From the NCBI RefSeq assembly GCF_947495315.1, contig NZ_CANLYD010000001.1, forward strand, positions 310,001 to 374,000: a stretch of 64,000 bases of DNA, given 5' to 3'. The notes under the pieces were generated by a model. That model worked only from the letters and a program-made list of their open reading frames with translations, was not told the origin of the DNA and searched no databases. Below, one piece after another: positions 50,896 through 60,724 of the stretch. Numbering within the stretch: the stretch's first letter is position 1; every line of letters begins with the position of its first letter. Position numbers and translations under genes: made by a program. Source of the stretch: an uncultured Aquimarina sp. (GTDB lineage: Bacteria > Bacteroidota > Bacteroidia > Flavobacteriales > Flavobacteriaceae).

Positions 50896-52845
50896 TTACG
50901 ATTCAGGATCTACTGTTTTTACTTCTGATTTCCCATCATTAATCACATCGGATCCAGGCTCTTTTAGGTATTTATCCAAGAATTTTAGAATTCTTCCATA
51001 AGCTTCAATCTGATTTTCTTTTTTTACAAAACCATGTCCTTCATCTTCGAATAACACATATTCTACAGGAACCCCATTTTTCTTTACTCCTGCTACAATT
51101 TCATCAGATTCTACTTTTAATACTCTTGGATCTTTCGCTCCTTGTAATACAATCAATGGTTTTGTTACTTTTTCTGTATGGAATAAAGGAGAGATTTGAC
51201 GTAATCTTACAGAATCTGCAGTATTAGGATCACCCATTTCTGTATATAAAGCTTCTTTAAAAGATTCCCACCACGGCGGAATACTTTTTAATGTTCGTAA
51301 CCAGTTAGTTACTCCAAAGATATTTACTCCTACTTTAAATTCCTCTGGTGTATACGTAAGAGCTGCCATGGTCATATAGCCTCCATAAGAACCACCAATA
51401 ATTCCGATTTTATTAGCATCGATAATATCTTGTTGTGCTAACCAATCTTTTCCTGCTACGCAATCTTTTAGATCTTTATCTCCGTGGTTTTGATCGTCCA
51501 TTTTGTAGAACGTTTTTCCGTAACCACTACTTCCTCTATTATTGACAGCTAAGATTGCATATCCGTGGTTCACATAATATTGAATTTGTGAACTAAAACC
51601 TTGTCTGGATTGTCCTCCAGGACCCCCATGTACCCAAACCAAGGCTGGTACTTTGTTGTCTGCTGTTGCTTGTTTTGGTTTATAATAAATTGCTGGAATT
51701 TCTAATCCATCAAAGGATTTAAAGCGAACCACTTCTGAAGCTACCAGATGGTCTTCATTGATATCTTTATTGAGTACATCTGTAAGTTGATGATATTCTT
51801 TTGAAGCTAAATCATAAGCATATACATTTCTTGGAGTACTTGATCCCGAAACATTTAAGAATGCCATAGACTCATCTCTAGAAAAACGCGCACTAGAGAT
51901 TTCTTTATTTTCGAATGAAGGAAATTCTACTGCTTTCCCAGTAGCGACTTCTTTTACATCCATTACAGTTTTAGCATCTTCATTGGTAAACATCACCTTA
52001 TATTTTCCATTTCTGGTAAAATAAAATGAATTGATGTCCCAGTTTTTTTCGGCTACTTTTTCTTTTGCTCCATCTGTAAGATTGTATTTCATTAAATAAC
52101 TAAACTCTGCACTGTCATCAGTAGTATAATAGAATGAGGTATTATCTGGAGAAAAATCCTGAGGTCTATTACTACTTGTATTCTCATTGATTTTAGTTTT
52201 TTCTTTAGTCTCCGTATTCATGATATACAGATCGATATCATTGGTAGTGATTGCTTTAGTAAGGGCAATATATTTTCTGTCTTCGGACATTCCGCCAAAA
52301 TCCATTCCGTCATTGTTCTGATAGATCATTTTAGAGGAGAAATCAGCAATATTCATTTCATAATGATCCATATACTTAGGATCTCTTTCATTACTACCAT
52401 AGAAGAAGCTTTTACCATCCTTGGACCAACCTCTAAATAATGCTCTTACATTTTTCTCTGGAGTTAGGCGTGTGATACCTGAACTATCTTTTAGGAAAAT
52501 CTTAAATATTTCATCTCCATTACCATCCATTCTAAATAGTATCCTATCATCCTCTGGGAAATATGAAATTCCAAAAACAGAAGAACTATCTGATTTTGTA
52601 ACCGGAATCAATTCTCCACCTTTAACCGAAGTCGTATACATATTATAGATACCAGAACGGTTACTAGTCATCAGCACTTTGGACTTATCGTTAGAAAATC
52701 CATTGGCAAATGCATTTTCATTATCCATAAATTGCTCAATTGAGTACTCTTCAATTGTAACAGCTTGCGCTACCTCTTCTTTCTTTTCTTTTTTACAGGA
52801 GTGGAGTAGTAGTACTCCTAGTCCTAAAATGATCAGTTTTTTCAT
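50896..52845 (-). CDS. S9-family prolyl oligopeptidase-type peptidase (lipoprotein)
   Basis: The lipoprotein signal (MKKLIILGLGVLLLHSC) precedes a beta-propeller (residues ~40-370, WD40-like TolB segments) and an alpha/beta-hydrolase domain. The catalytic serine is in GGSYGGYMTM (~487), the Asp in GAKDPRV (~570) and the His in EGHGF (~602). The S9 dipeptidyl/acylaminoacyl-type peptidases cut short peptides. It lies 11 bp after the BNR-repeat gene and is probably in its operon. The C-terminal tail (DVINDGKSEVKTVDPES) is unusual only in being charged. Confidence 0.93.
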   Translation of the reverse strand: MKKLIILGLGVLLLHSCKKEKKEEVAQAVTIEEYSIEQFMDNENAFANGFSNDKSKVLMTSNRSGIYNMYTTSVKGGELIPVTKSDSSSVFGISYFPEDDRILFRMDGNGDEIFKIFLKDSSGITRLTPEKNVRALFRGWSKDGKSFFYGSNERDPKYMDHYEMNIADFSSKMIYQNNDGMDFGGMSEDRKYIALTKAITTNDIDLYIMNTETKEKTKINENTSSNRPQDFSPDNTSFYYTTDDSAEFSYLMKYNLTDGAKEKVAEKNWDINSFYFTRNGKYKVMFTNEDAKTVMDVKEVATGKAVEFPSFENKEISSARFSRDESMAFLNVSGSSTPRNVYAYDLASKEYHQLTDVLNKDINEDHLVASEVVRFKSFDGLEIPAIYYKPKQATADNKVPALVWVHGGPGGQSRQGFSSQIQYYVNHGYAILAVNNRGSSGYGKTFYKMDDQNHGDKDLKDCVAGKDWLAQQDIIDANKIGIIGGSYGGYMTMAALTYTPEEFKVGVNIFGVTNWLRTLKSIPPWWESFKEALYTEMGDPNTADSVRLRQISPLFHTEKVTKPLIVLQGAKDPRVLKVESDEIVAGVKKNGVPVEYVLFEDEGHGFVKKENQIEAYGRILKFLDKYLKEPGSDVINDGKSEVKTVDPES

Positions 52846-52856
52846 GTGTGAAAGTT

Positions 52857-55800
52857 TTATTTGATAGTGAATGTTTTGACTTCTTTAAAAGGAGAAGTTT
52901 CTAGTTTCTCTATAGATTCCTGATAAGGTTTCCAATCATTTGTAAAGAAGGCATTTGTTTTTTCTAATGCATCCATTAGCGCATCTTTAGCATGTTTTAT
53001 CAAGGTTTTCTCCGTAGTAGTCAACCCATTCTGTCTGCTGCCTGTATACCAACCAGCGGTTCCTAGACGCTGCATTACCGTTACTTCAGGATTACGAGTG
53101 ATTCCTTGTCTTTTGTCCTCTTTTCCTAAATACATAGCAACGGTAGAATCAATCTTTTTGATAATATTTTTAGAGGCTTTGATCTGATCTTTAAATTTCT
53201 TTTTGTCCAGTTTTTTCAATTCTTTCTGATATTTTGAAGCTACTTCTTTACTTTCTACCAACTGTTTCACAGCATCCGCAGCAGCTTGTTCCATAGCTTC
53301 CAGGTTTTTAGAAGCGGCGTATACTTCATTGATATTTTGCTGAGAAACTTGTAATCTAGGATCCGATTTTACCTGTATACTGGTTTCGGATTTCTGATCT
53401 CCATATTCCATCACCACTTTATAGGTTCCTGGCTTTACATCAATGCCGCCTGGTTCTGCTTTACGTTTCTGAATCTCTCTAGAAGGTCTATCAACACCTT
53501 TCTCATCCATAAACCAGCTTATTTTATGAATTCCGGTAGAGTCGGGAGTTTTTTGCTTTAATGTCCTGATCAATCGATCACCATCATATACTTTTAGATG
53601 GATAGAATCCCATTTCACTTTCGTTTCTTCTTTTTCATCGTCTGCAGTATCATCTTCATCTTCATCATTTTCTTTGTCCGTTTCTTTACTGTCTTCCTCC
53701 TTTTTAGACGCTTCTTTTTGCGCCACGGTTACAAAATAAGAGATATGAGCTCCAAAATCACGATTTTCGCCATTAAATAAAGCATCTCCACCGAAACGAC
53801 TTCCCGTAGGTTGTTGATAAGCAGCCTGATATCCAATAGGAGGATCAAATACTTTTAATTTTTGGCTTAAGATACTTTTGTCTTTTGCTAAAGCACGTAA
53901 CGGTCTTATATTATCTAATACCCAAGCAGCTCTACCAAAGGTTCCTATAACCAAATCATGTTCTCTGGGTTGGATCACTAAATCTTTTACGGAAACTGTA
54001 GGGAAACCTGATGTCCATTTCGTCCATTTGTTTCCGGCATCCAGGGAAATATATAATCCGTCATCGGTTCCTAAGAACAGTAAATTTTTCTCAATAGGAT
54101 CTTCTACGATACTCAATGCATAGCTTTTTACATGAGTACCATCTACAATGCGTTGCCATGTTTTACCATAGTCAATCGTTCTATATGCGTATGGTGTATA
54201 ATTAAATCTTCTGTAATCATTAGCTACCAATAGTGCTTCTCCTTTTTTCTTATTAGAAGCTTTGATCTGTACAATCCAACTACCAGCTGGTAATCCTTTA
54301 ATGTTTTTAGAAACGTCTGTCCAGTTAGCTCCTCCGTTTTGAGTAATATGAACTCGTCCATCATCTGTTGCCGCCCAAAGCATATTTTGCTCTAAAGAAG
54401 AAGGTTCTATCACTAAAACTGTACAATGATTTTCTGCTCCGGTAGCATCCATGGTTAGACCACCACTTTCTGCTTGTTTTAGTTTTTCGGGATCATTAGT
54501 AGATAAATCTGCAGAGATAATCTCCCAGGTTAACCCTTTGTCTTTACTTTTATGTACAAACTGACTTCCAAAATACAGCGTATTGTTATCAAAAGGATCA
54601 ATATTGATAGCAGCATTCCAGTTAAAACGTAATTTTATTTCTGGATCGGGATGTGTAGGTCTCACTGTGTAGTTATTACCTGTCATCCAATCATAACGAC
54701 TTACAAATCCTTGCTGACTCATAGACCATCCATATCTAGAGTCGTCTTTATCTGGTACTACATCGAATCCATCTCCAAAAGAAATTTCTTGCCAGTATGA
54801 ATTTCGGATTCCCTGAGCTTTCCAAACATACGCAGGTCCGCGCCAGCTACCATTATCCTGCATGCCTCCATATACATTGTATGGAAACTCATTATCCACA
54901 TTAATATGATAAAACTGCGCTACAGGTAAGTTTCCGATAAATCTCCAGGTTTTTCCTCCATCACGTGTGATATTCAGTCCACCATCATTACCATCGATCA
55001 TAAAATTACCATCCTGGGGATGTATCCACCAAGCATGATGATCTGGGTGGACTCCATTATCTACACCATAGGCTGGCATTAGTTGTTTAAAGTTTTTACC
55101 GCCATCTTCGGATACATTTACATAGGTAAATACAGAATAGACTCTGTTTTCATTCTGTGGATCTACATAAATTTCTGAATAATAGAATGGACGATTACCA
55201 ATATCATTTTTATCATTTATTTTTTTCCAGTTAAATCCTCCATCTTCTGATTTATAGAGTGCATTTTTTTTGGCTTCAATTAGAGCGTAGACGATATTTG
55301 GTTTATTTCTGGAAATAGCAACTCCAATACGTCCTAAATCTCCTTTGGGCAATCCATCTTTATCAGTGCGTTCTTTCCAGGTTTTTCCACCATCGTGTGT
55401 AATATATAGTCCAGAACCTTCACCTCCAGATTTAAAAAACCACGGATCACGTTTATGTTCCCATAAAGCGGCAATCAATTTATTAGGATTAGAAGGATCC
55501 ATAATCAGATCAGCTGCACCGGTTTTGTTATTCGCAAAAAGTATTTTATTCCATGTTTCTCCGCCATCTGTAGTTTTAAAAATACCTCTTTCTGGATGTT
55601 CTCCCCAAGGCGAACCTATCGCAGCGACGTATACAGTATTTGGATCAGTAGGATCCACAATTACTCTGTGGATATGACGGGTTTTTTCTAAGCCCATCAG
55701 TTTCCAATTTTTGCCGCCATCCAGTGATTTGTATATCCCGTATCCTCCATTAAGACTGTTTCTGGGGTTACCTTCTCCGGTTCCCACCCAAATTACAGAA

Positions 55801-56090
55801 GGATTAGATTGTTGGATTGCTACCGCTCCGATGGAAGCAGTCACTTGTTTATCAAAAACAGGCTCCCATTTAATTCCGCCAGAAGTAGATTTCCACAGTC
55901 CTCCAGAAGCTGTTCCTGCGTACATAATATCTGGATCGGAAGTAACCACATCTATAGAAGTTACACGACCACTCATTCCTCCGGGGCCGATATTACGTGG
56001 ATTTATTTTTTTTACATAATCCATCGAAAATTCCTGAGCAGAAATTCCTGAAACCAGGATAAGGGATATTAGAAATAGTAATCTTTTCAT
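52857..56090 (-). CDS. Large secreted BNR/sortilin-type beta-propeller protein, 1077 aa
   Basis: A signal peptide (MKRLLFLISLILVSGISAQ) is followed by many BNR/Asp-box repeats (SLDGGKNW, TTDGGETW, THDGGKTW, SEDGGFNW, TRDGGKTW, TQNGGANW) across residues ~30-720, giving two propellers as in VPS10/sortilin-like and xyloglucanase-like proteins. The C-terminal third has an acidic low-complexity stretch (DEDEDDTADDEKEETK) and a helical domain. No glycosidase active site can be claimed. It precedes an S9 peptidase by 11 bp, so a joint peptide-processing role is possible. Confidence 0.88.
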   Translation of the reverse strand: MKRLLFLISLILVSGISAQEFSMDYVKKINPRNIGPGGMSGRVTSIDVVTSDPDIMYAGTASGGLWKSTSGGIKWEPVFDKQVTASIGAVAIQQSNPSVIWVGTGEGNPRNSLNGGYGIYKSLDGGKNWKLMGLEKTRHIHRVIVDPTDPNTVYVAAIGSPWGEHPERGIFKTTDGGETWNKILFANNKTGAADLIMDPSNPNKLIAALWEHKRDPWFFKSGGEGSGLYITHDGGKTWKERTDKDGLPKGDLGRIGVAISRNKPNIVYALIEAKKNALYKSEDGGFNWKKINDKNDIGNRPFYYSEIYVDPQNENRVYSVFTYVNVSEDGGKNFKQLMPAYGVDNGVHPDHHAWWIHPQDGNFMIDGNDGGLNITRDGGKTWRFIGNLPVAQFYHINVDNEFPYNVYGGMQDNGSWRGPAYVWKAQGIRNSYWQEISFGDGFDVVPDKDDSRYGWSMSQQGFVSRYDWMTGNNYTVRPTHPDPEIKLRFNWNAAINIDPFDNNTLYFGSQFVHKSKDKGLTWEIISADLSTNDPEKLKQAESGGLTMDATGAENHCTVLVIEPSSLEQNMLWAATDDGRVHITQNGGANWTDVSKNIKGLPAGSWIVQIKASNKKKGEALLVANDYRRFNYTPYAYRTIDYGKTWQRIVDGTHVKSYALSIVEDPIEKNLLFLGTDDGLYISLDAGNKWTKWTSGFPTVSVKDLVIQPREHDLVIGTFGRAAWVLDNIRPLRALAKDKSILSQKLKVFDPPIGYQAAYQQPTGSRFGGDALFNGENRDFGAHISYFVTVAQKEASKKEEDSKETDKENDEDEDDTADDEKEETKVKWDSIHLKVYDGDRLIRTLKQKTPDSTGIHKISWFMDEKGVDRPSREIQKRKAEPGGIDVKPGTYKVVMEYGDQKSETSIQVKSDPRLQVSQQNINEVYAASKNLEAMEQAAADAVKQLVESKEVASKYQKELKKLDKKKFKDQIKASKNIIKKIDSTVAMYLGKEDKRQGITRNPEVTVMQRLGTAGWYTGSRQNGLTTTEKTLIKHAKDALMDALEKTNAFFTNDWKPYQESIEKLETSPFKEVKTFTIK

Positions 56091-56108
56091 GTTGTAATAG
56101 TGAGTTAA

Positions 56109-56882
56109 TTATAGTTGTATTTGCTGTTCTAGTATTGTTAAGAAATGTATGTCAGGATATTCTTTCTTCATGTCCTGCAATTCTTGTTGTTTTATTCTTG
56201 GAGATATATGTGTTGCGATAATTTGTTTAGGATTGATATGCTTCTTAATTTGTTGGGATGCGTTATTTTCTAAAAGCATCCAATAAGGCAGAATGGCAAT
56301 ATCTATGTTCTCATTGATCAGATCCAATTGATTAAATAGATTGATCTCCTCCATCCAATTCGTATCTCCAACATGTAGAATTCTGTGCGTACCTAAATCG
56401 ACGATGTATCCTACATTCTCTACAGCAGTATGTCTTTTTTCGACGTGATTTATTTTTAGTCCAGTAATTTTAAAATCTTTAATTGTAATCGTTTGCTTGC
56501 TGTAATTAGTTGTAGCTATGGTAAACAATCTATCTTCAGAGGTTTTAATTTCTTCGGTGATTTGATTGGATCCAAACAAAACGGAATTTTTGTTAGATGC
56601 TAGATACTCATTGGCTAAGGATGCACTAAAATGATCTCCGTGATTATGTGTAAACAGAATAGCATCTGGTTGTAATTGCTTACGTATCTTATATATTAAA
56701 GAAGTAGTTGGAAAAAGATAATCCTCGCCGTACTTTATATGTAGGCCATCAATTAATACAGAAGAATCTTCATTTGATATATAAACACCCATGTTTCCTG
56801 TGTAGATTAATGATAATTTCTTTTGGGAAAAGCCAGAAATACCTATAGAAATGAGCGTTAAAAGGAAAAATCTTTTTAACAT
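56109..56882 (-). CDS. Exported MBL-fold metal-dependent hydrolase
   Basis: The signal peptide (MLKRFFLLTLISIGISGFSQ) precedes a 237-residue metallo-beta-lactamase fold: HNHGDHF (~78-84) supplies metal ligands, then HVGDTNWMEEINLFN, and QIIATHISPRIKQQE with the late His. It most resembles UlaG/beta-lactamase-like proteins with unassigned substrate. It is 18 bp upstream of the BNR gene on the same strand and probably the first gene of a three-gene operon (56882 to 50896). Confidence 0.88.
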   Translation of the reverse strand: MLKRFFLLTLISIGISGFSQKKLSLIYTGNMGVYISNEDSSVLIDGLHIKYGEDYLFPTTSLIYKIRKQLQPDAILFTHNHGDHFSASLANEYLASNKNSVLFGSNQITEEIKTSEDRLFTIATTNYSKQTITIKDFKITGLKINHVEKRHTAVENVGYIVDLGTHRILHVGDTNWMEEINLFNQLDLINENIDIAILPYWMLLENNASQQIKKHINPKQIIATHISPRIKQQELQDMKKEYPDIHFLTILEQQIQL

Positions 56883-56995
56883 TTTTTGATTGATTACCTA
56901 ATTGTGAGCTTAAAGTTAAGAAAATGAAAATGCGAAACTCTTAAAGGGGTGTTAAGGTGAAAAATAGGTACATTTGAAGGATTAAAACTAGTACC

Positions 56996-57229
56996 ATGAA
57001 ATTTATAGAACTTACCTTAAAGAATCATATAATTGTACATGGTTTCGACGCCAGAAATCAGGAAATTACCGAGGAAGTTACCGTTGCATCCGCATCAAAA
57101 AAATTCGTGGCAGTGGATAGAATACTATCGGTTAGTGAAAAATATATTTTAATCAAATATGGGTATGACCGAATTATATATTGGGAGTATTTAGAGGAAT
57201 ATAAAAGCGTAAAGGCAATGTTGCTCTAA
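56996..57229 (+). CDS. Small hypothetical protein, 77 aa
   Basis: The frame is well-formed (MKFIELTLKNHIIVHGFDAR to YLEEYKSVKAMLL) and composition is ordinary, with three beta strands and no signal peptide. It is divergent from the MBL-fold gene (113 bp between starts) and convergent with the next gene (8 bp between stops). No family is recognised; it could be a small ligand-binding or regulatory protein. Confidence 0.55.
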   Translation: MKFIELTLKNHIIVHGFDARNQEITEEVTVASASKKFVAVDRILSVSEKYILIKYGYDRIIYWEYLEEYKSVKAMLL

Positions 57230-57237
57230 GACCAATA

Positions 57238-57591
57238 TTAAGGAATCATTATTTTAGTTTTTTTGCTATTTCGAGCAGAGATTAACTTAAATTCCTTATT
57301 CACTTTAATAATAATAATGTTTCCTGTATGTAGATTAATCATTTTCCATCTAAAACCATACGAAGTTTCGAAAATAGCCGATCGAGCCATTTTTCTTAAA
57401 TCGATTTCATCTATTTGTTCAATTACTTCTGCAGCCAATACATCAAGTCCCCGTTTCTGAACTTCTTCATCAGAAAGTTTACGGTCTATTTGATTTTGAA
57501 TAATTTCAAATGTTGGCTGTTCGGTAAAAAAGTCCCTTGGGTACAATATCCCGAAAGAGAATAATAAGAAGAATAGTATATATCGTTTCAT
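57238..57591 (-). CDS. Exported hypothetical protein, 117 aa
   Basis: A signal segment (MKRYILFFLLFSFGILYPRD) is followed by a helical part (DEEVQKRGLDVLAAEVIEQI) and a C-terminal beta pair (WKMINLHTGNIIIIKVNKEF). No family is recognised. It ends 8 bp from the stop of the convergent 77-aa gene. The 270-bp region to its right (57592-57861) holds no gene. Confidence 0.6.
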   Translation of the reverse strand: MKRYILFFLLFSFGILYPRDFFTEQPTFEIIQNQIDRKLSDEEVQKRGLDVLAAEVIEQIDEIDLRKMARSAIFETSYGFRWKMINLHTGNIIIIKVNKEFKLISARNSKKTKIMIP

Positions 57592-57861
57592 ATTTTGAGG
57601 TTTAAATAGAACTATATACTACGCCTTTGACATACTATATAGCTACTAGATTATTAATGCTGTAACCATACTGTTGTTGTTATTTGTACTAAAATTAGAC
57701 GTTCTTAAACTAAGGGGTAACAAAATTAATTCATAAAAAGTCTATTAAAGATATAATTTTGTTAAAAAAACGTGAATAAATCATAAAAAATGAAATTTTC
57801 AGTGGTATTTGCTGATTTTTTTTGAAGAATTGTTAAAGAAATCTACCTTTTTAAGGTAAAA

Positions 57862-59004
57862 TTACTTATTTCGAAGCTTTTCGAAATTATAGATTTTTCT
57901 TCCTAATTCTGCTAGAAAAGGAATGCCTATTTCATCATATTCATAGTGATCATCATTAAAAATTCCATTTTCATTTACATGTATTGTAGCGGATAGTACG
58001 AACTCTATATCGTTTTTTGTATCCTTAATATATGCACAATCTGTAAGATATCCATATGCATATCCAACCTTATTGTAGATTTCTATATGTTCCGGAATGT
58101 CTTCTTTTGTATCTCCAAACATAAAAAACTTCACATATCCATCATAGTATTCCTTTTTATCATATCCTGCTTCACTGGGTAAAGTCTTCATAGCATTAAT
58201 CACAAATTCATAATCGCTCTCTGAGATATCAAAACCCTTTTCTTTACTATAAATATTGGGGAACTGAATACGCTTCATCATCTCGTGTAAAGATCGCAGC
58301 GGAAGATAATTTTTTTCGGAAAAGTCTTTTGGTTCCTTTATTAATGTATCATTATAGATGTACCCTTTACCTTTTAATGTTTTTTGCAACGATAATTTTA
58401 GGTGAGGATTATTTTCTATGCTTTCTTGTTGGTATGCAACAGTACTATCTTCTGCATTTTTTTTAAAAAGAATTGATTGTGTCTTCAGGTTTTGAGCGTG
58501 TAAGGCCGATAACCGATGCGAAATTCTACCCTTAAGGTCTTTAGACTGTAATTTTTGATTAATATAATCTTGTCCAAGGAATTCGAATAGTCGATTATAT
58601 GCCTGGTTATCGCTTACCGCAAAAATATTACTAATTTCTTTCTCAATATTTGTATAAAGTGTATCACGCTGTAGAATGAAATTAGTCGTTCTGTCTAAGT
58701 TGATTCCTCTTTCCTTTAATTCGTTTAATTTCTCTAGGGCGATTAGGGCGATAGGGAATTTAACAGAACTTGCAGGATAAAAGTAGGTGCTATCAGAAAC
58801 GTTGAATTCATAATCCGTAAAAATCACTTTTCCATGCTCATCTCGATCAACCTGACTGTACAAAATCTGAACTTCGTGTTTTTCAATATTTTGCATTACC
58901 TGTTTTATCTGTTCCTTTTCAGAATCCAGTATTTTTTCCAGAGGATTTTTTTGTGTACAAGAGAATATCAAAAAGCTAATAATAACGGATGAAATAGATT
59001 TCAT
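57862..59004 (-). CDS. Serine hydrolase, class A beta-lactamase-like lipoprotein
   Basis: The lipoprotein signal (ISSVIISFLIFSC) precedes a penicillin-binding/beta-lactamase fold: SxxK in PASSVKFPIALIA (S-S-V-K, ~79), SDN in FAVSDNQAYNRLFE, and a C-terminal box near GYAYGYLTDCAYIKDT in place of KTG. At 380 aa it is longer than class A enzymes (about 290), with an insert around 180-270. Real beta-lactam hydrolysis is doubtful without the KTG box. It follows the M28 peptidase on the same strand by 35 bp. Confidence 0.85.
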   Translation of the reverse strand: MKSISSVIISFLIFSCTQKNPLEKILDSEKEQIKQVMQNIEKHEVQILYSQVDRDEHGKVIFTDYEFNVSDSTYFYPASSVKFPIALIALEKLNELKERGINLDRTTNFILQRDTLYTNIEKEISNIFAVSDNQAYNRLFEFLGQDYINQKLQSKDLKGRISHRLSALHAQNLKTQSILFKKNAEDSTVAYQQESIENNPHLKLSLQKTLKGKGYIYNDTLIKEPKDFSEKNYLPLRSLHEMMKRIQFPNIYSKEKGFDISESDYEFVINAMKTLPSEAGYDKKEYYDGYVKFFMFGDTKEDIPEHIEIYNKVGYAYGYLTDCAYIKDTKNDIEFVLSATIHVNENGIFNDDHYEYDEIGIPFLAELGRKIYNFEKLRNK

Positions 59005-59039
59005 ATAGATTAGAAATTATATAGTAAGAAAAGAATAAT

Positions 59040-60506
59040 CTACTTTTTATTATATAATTTTTTACCAGCTTCATAGTATTTATCACCTTCAACCCAAAAA
59101 GGAGTTTCGGGATTGTTAGCAATATTTCTGCAAGCCAATACATAGGACTGAAAGAATTTTAACAGATAATCATAATCTAATGTATCTGGATTATCAGTCA
59201 CCTGGTGGTAGTATTTGGTTATTTCTTCATCAAAAGCTGTAAAACCCATACTGAATGTTGGTGCGGGAATTCCTTTGGCCGCAAAATGTACATTGTCAGA
59301 TCGATCAAATAAACCTTGTTCAGGAGCTGGATCATCAATAGCTTTTAGTCCAAAAGGAGTTGCCGCTTTTTTAATATCTTCTGCTGCGGTTGTTCGTTCC
59401 AGGCCTACTATTGTCGCGATACTCGTATCATTATAACCTCCATTATCACTATTGAAACAATATACCATTTGATCTAACGGGATCATAGGATGATTTACAT
59501 ACCATTTACTACCTAATAATCCTTTTTCTTCTCCCGTGAATAGGATAAATAATGCTGATCTTTTAGTAGGATATTTAGCAATGTTTTGTGCTGCAGATAA
59601 CACGGTTACAGTTCCCACAGCATTATCTCTTGCACCGTTATAAATAGAGTCATTATCAATAGCTTTTCCGATACCCACATGATCGTAATGAGCGGAATAA
59701 ATGACAAACTCGTTTTTTAGTTTAGGATCCGTGCCTTCCACCATTCCGACTACATTTTGTGACATTATAGTACCCTTTTTAATACCTTGAACTTCTACAG
59801 TAGCGTTAATTTCATTTTTATCTTCAAAGAATTTGCTGATTTCTTCTTTCTGATCATTGATCCATAAATAAGTGAAGTTGTTAGGTTCCTCTTCTTCAGA
59901 AACACTCATTTTTTCTCCATTAAAACTATGGTCTAGTTGTGACCATGTTCTATCATCTATGCTATTAACTTCTATAATTCCTATTGCACCTTTTTCTTTG
60001 GCTAGTGCTATCTTCTCTTGGACTTTAGAAAATGCAAATCTAAGATTGCTATTGTCTTTTGTACCGGAATAAGTAACTACTATTTTTCCTTTCACATCTA
60101 AAGTATTGTAATCTTCAGCTAAACCATAATTGACAAATACTAATGATCCCGAAAAGGAAGTATTTACTTTTTTTAGTGTTACTATTTTAGAAGTAGTAAA
60201 ATCTCCTATGTTTAATGATGCGTTCGCGAATGGAGAAGTAGTATTCAGCGTAACTTTCTGAAAATAACTGTTATTTTCAGTTACAGGTTTAGCACCGTAT
60301 CCACGTAACATATTAGCCAGGTATTGAGCAGCTATTTTATTTTCGGGAGTACCAGTTTGCCTTCCTTTTAACTCATCTGATGCTAAAAAATAAATATGAC
60401 CCTCAATTTCACTTTTAGAAACTGTGGATGTTACTTTTTCGATATCGTTTTGTGCAAAATTAATGAATGGTAAAGCTACTAATACTGATAAAAAAATATT
60501 TTTCAT
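59040..60506 (-). CDS. M28-family metallopeptidase (exported aminopeptidase)
   Basis: A signal peptide (MKNIFLSVLVALPFINFAQ) and propeptide-like region are followed by a PA-type insert and the zinc-peptidase core: AHYDHVG (His and Asp, ~272), GARDNAVGTVTVLSAAQ (bridging Asp, ~293), LFTGEEKGLLGSKWY (~322) and NSDNGGYND. The late His is in SDNVHFAAKG. The enzymes remove N-terminal residues from peptides using two zinc ions. It is probably co-transcribed with the downstream serine hydrolase. Confidence 0.93.
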   Translation of the reverse strand: MKNIFLSVLVALPFINFAQNDIEKVTSTVSKSEIEGHIYFLASDELKGRQTGTPENKIAAQYLANMLRGYGAKPVTENNSYFQKVTLNTTSPFANASLNIGDFTTSKIVTLKKVNTSFSGSLVFVNYGLAEDYNTLDVKGKIVVTYSGTKDNSNLRFAFSKVQEKIALAKEKGAIGIIEVNSIDDRTWSQLDHSFNGEKMSVSEEEEPNNFTYLWINDQKEEISKFFEDKNEINATVEVQGIKKGTIMSQNVVGMVEGTDPKLKNEFVIYSAHYDHVGIGKAIDNDSIYNGARDNAVGTVTVLSAAQNIAKYPTKRSALFILFTGEEKGLLGSKWYVNHPMIPLDQMVYCFNSDNGGYNDTSIATIVGLERTTAAEDIKKAATPFGLKAIDDPAPEQGLFDRSDNVHFAAKGIPAPTFSMGFTAFDEEITKYYHQVTDNPDTLDYDYLLKFFQSYVLACRNIANNPETPFWVEGDKYYEAGKKLYNKK

Positions 60507-60724
60507 AAGCCAATTAAGATGTTTAGTTATTAGATGTCTGTAATTTCTATGGTGTGGATTAAAAAATATACTTGACTTCTCAAAGATAAGAATTGTAGAG
60601 AGTTTATGGGATGAGAGCAGAAAGAGTTGTTATCTTAGGCTAATTCTCCAAAACATTTGTTAATTCTATGTGATTACCTTCCAGTTCGGTCGGTATCTTT
60701 TGCAAAATGTGTTAAATTTATATA

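Noticed and set aside
57862..59004. True beta-lactam resistance gene
   Set aside because: SxxK and SDN are present but no KTG box is seen, so a general serine hydrolase is the safer call.
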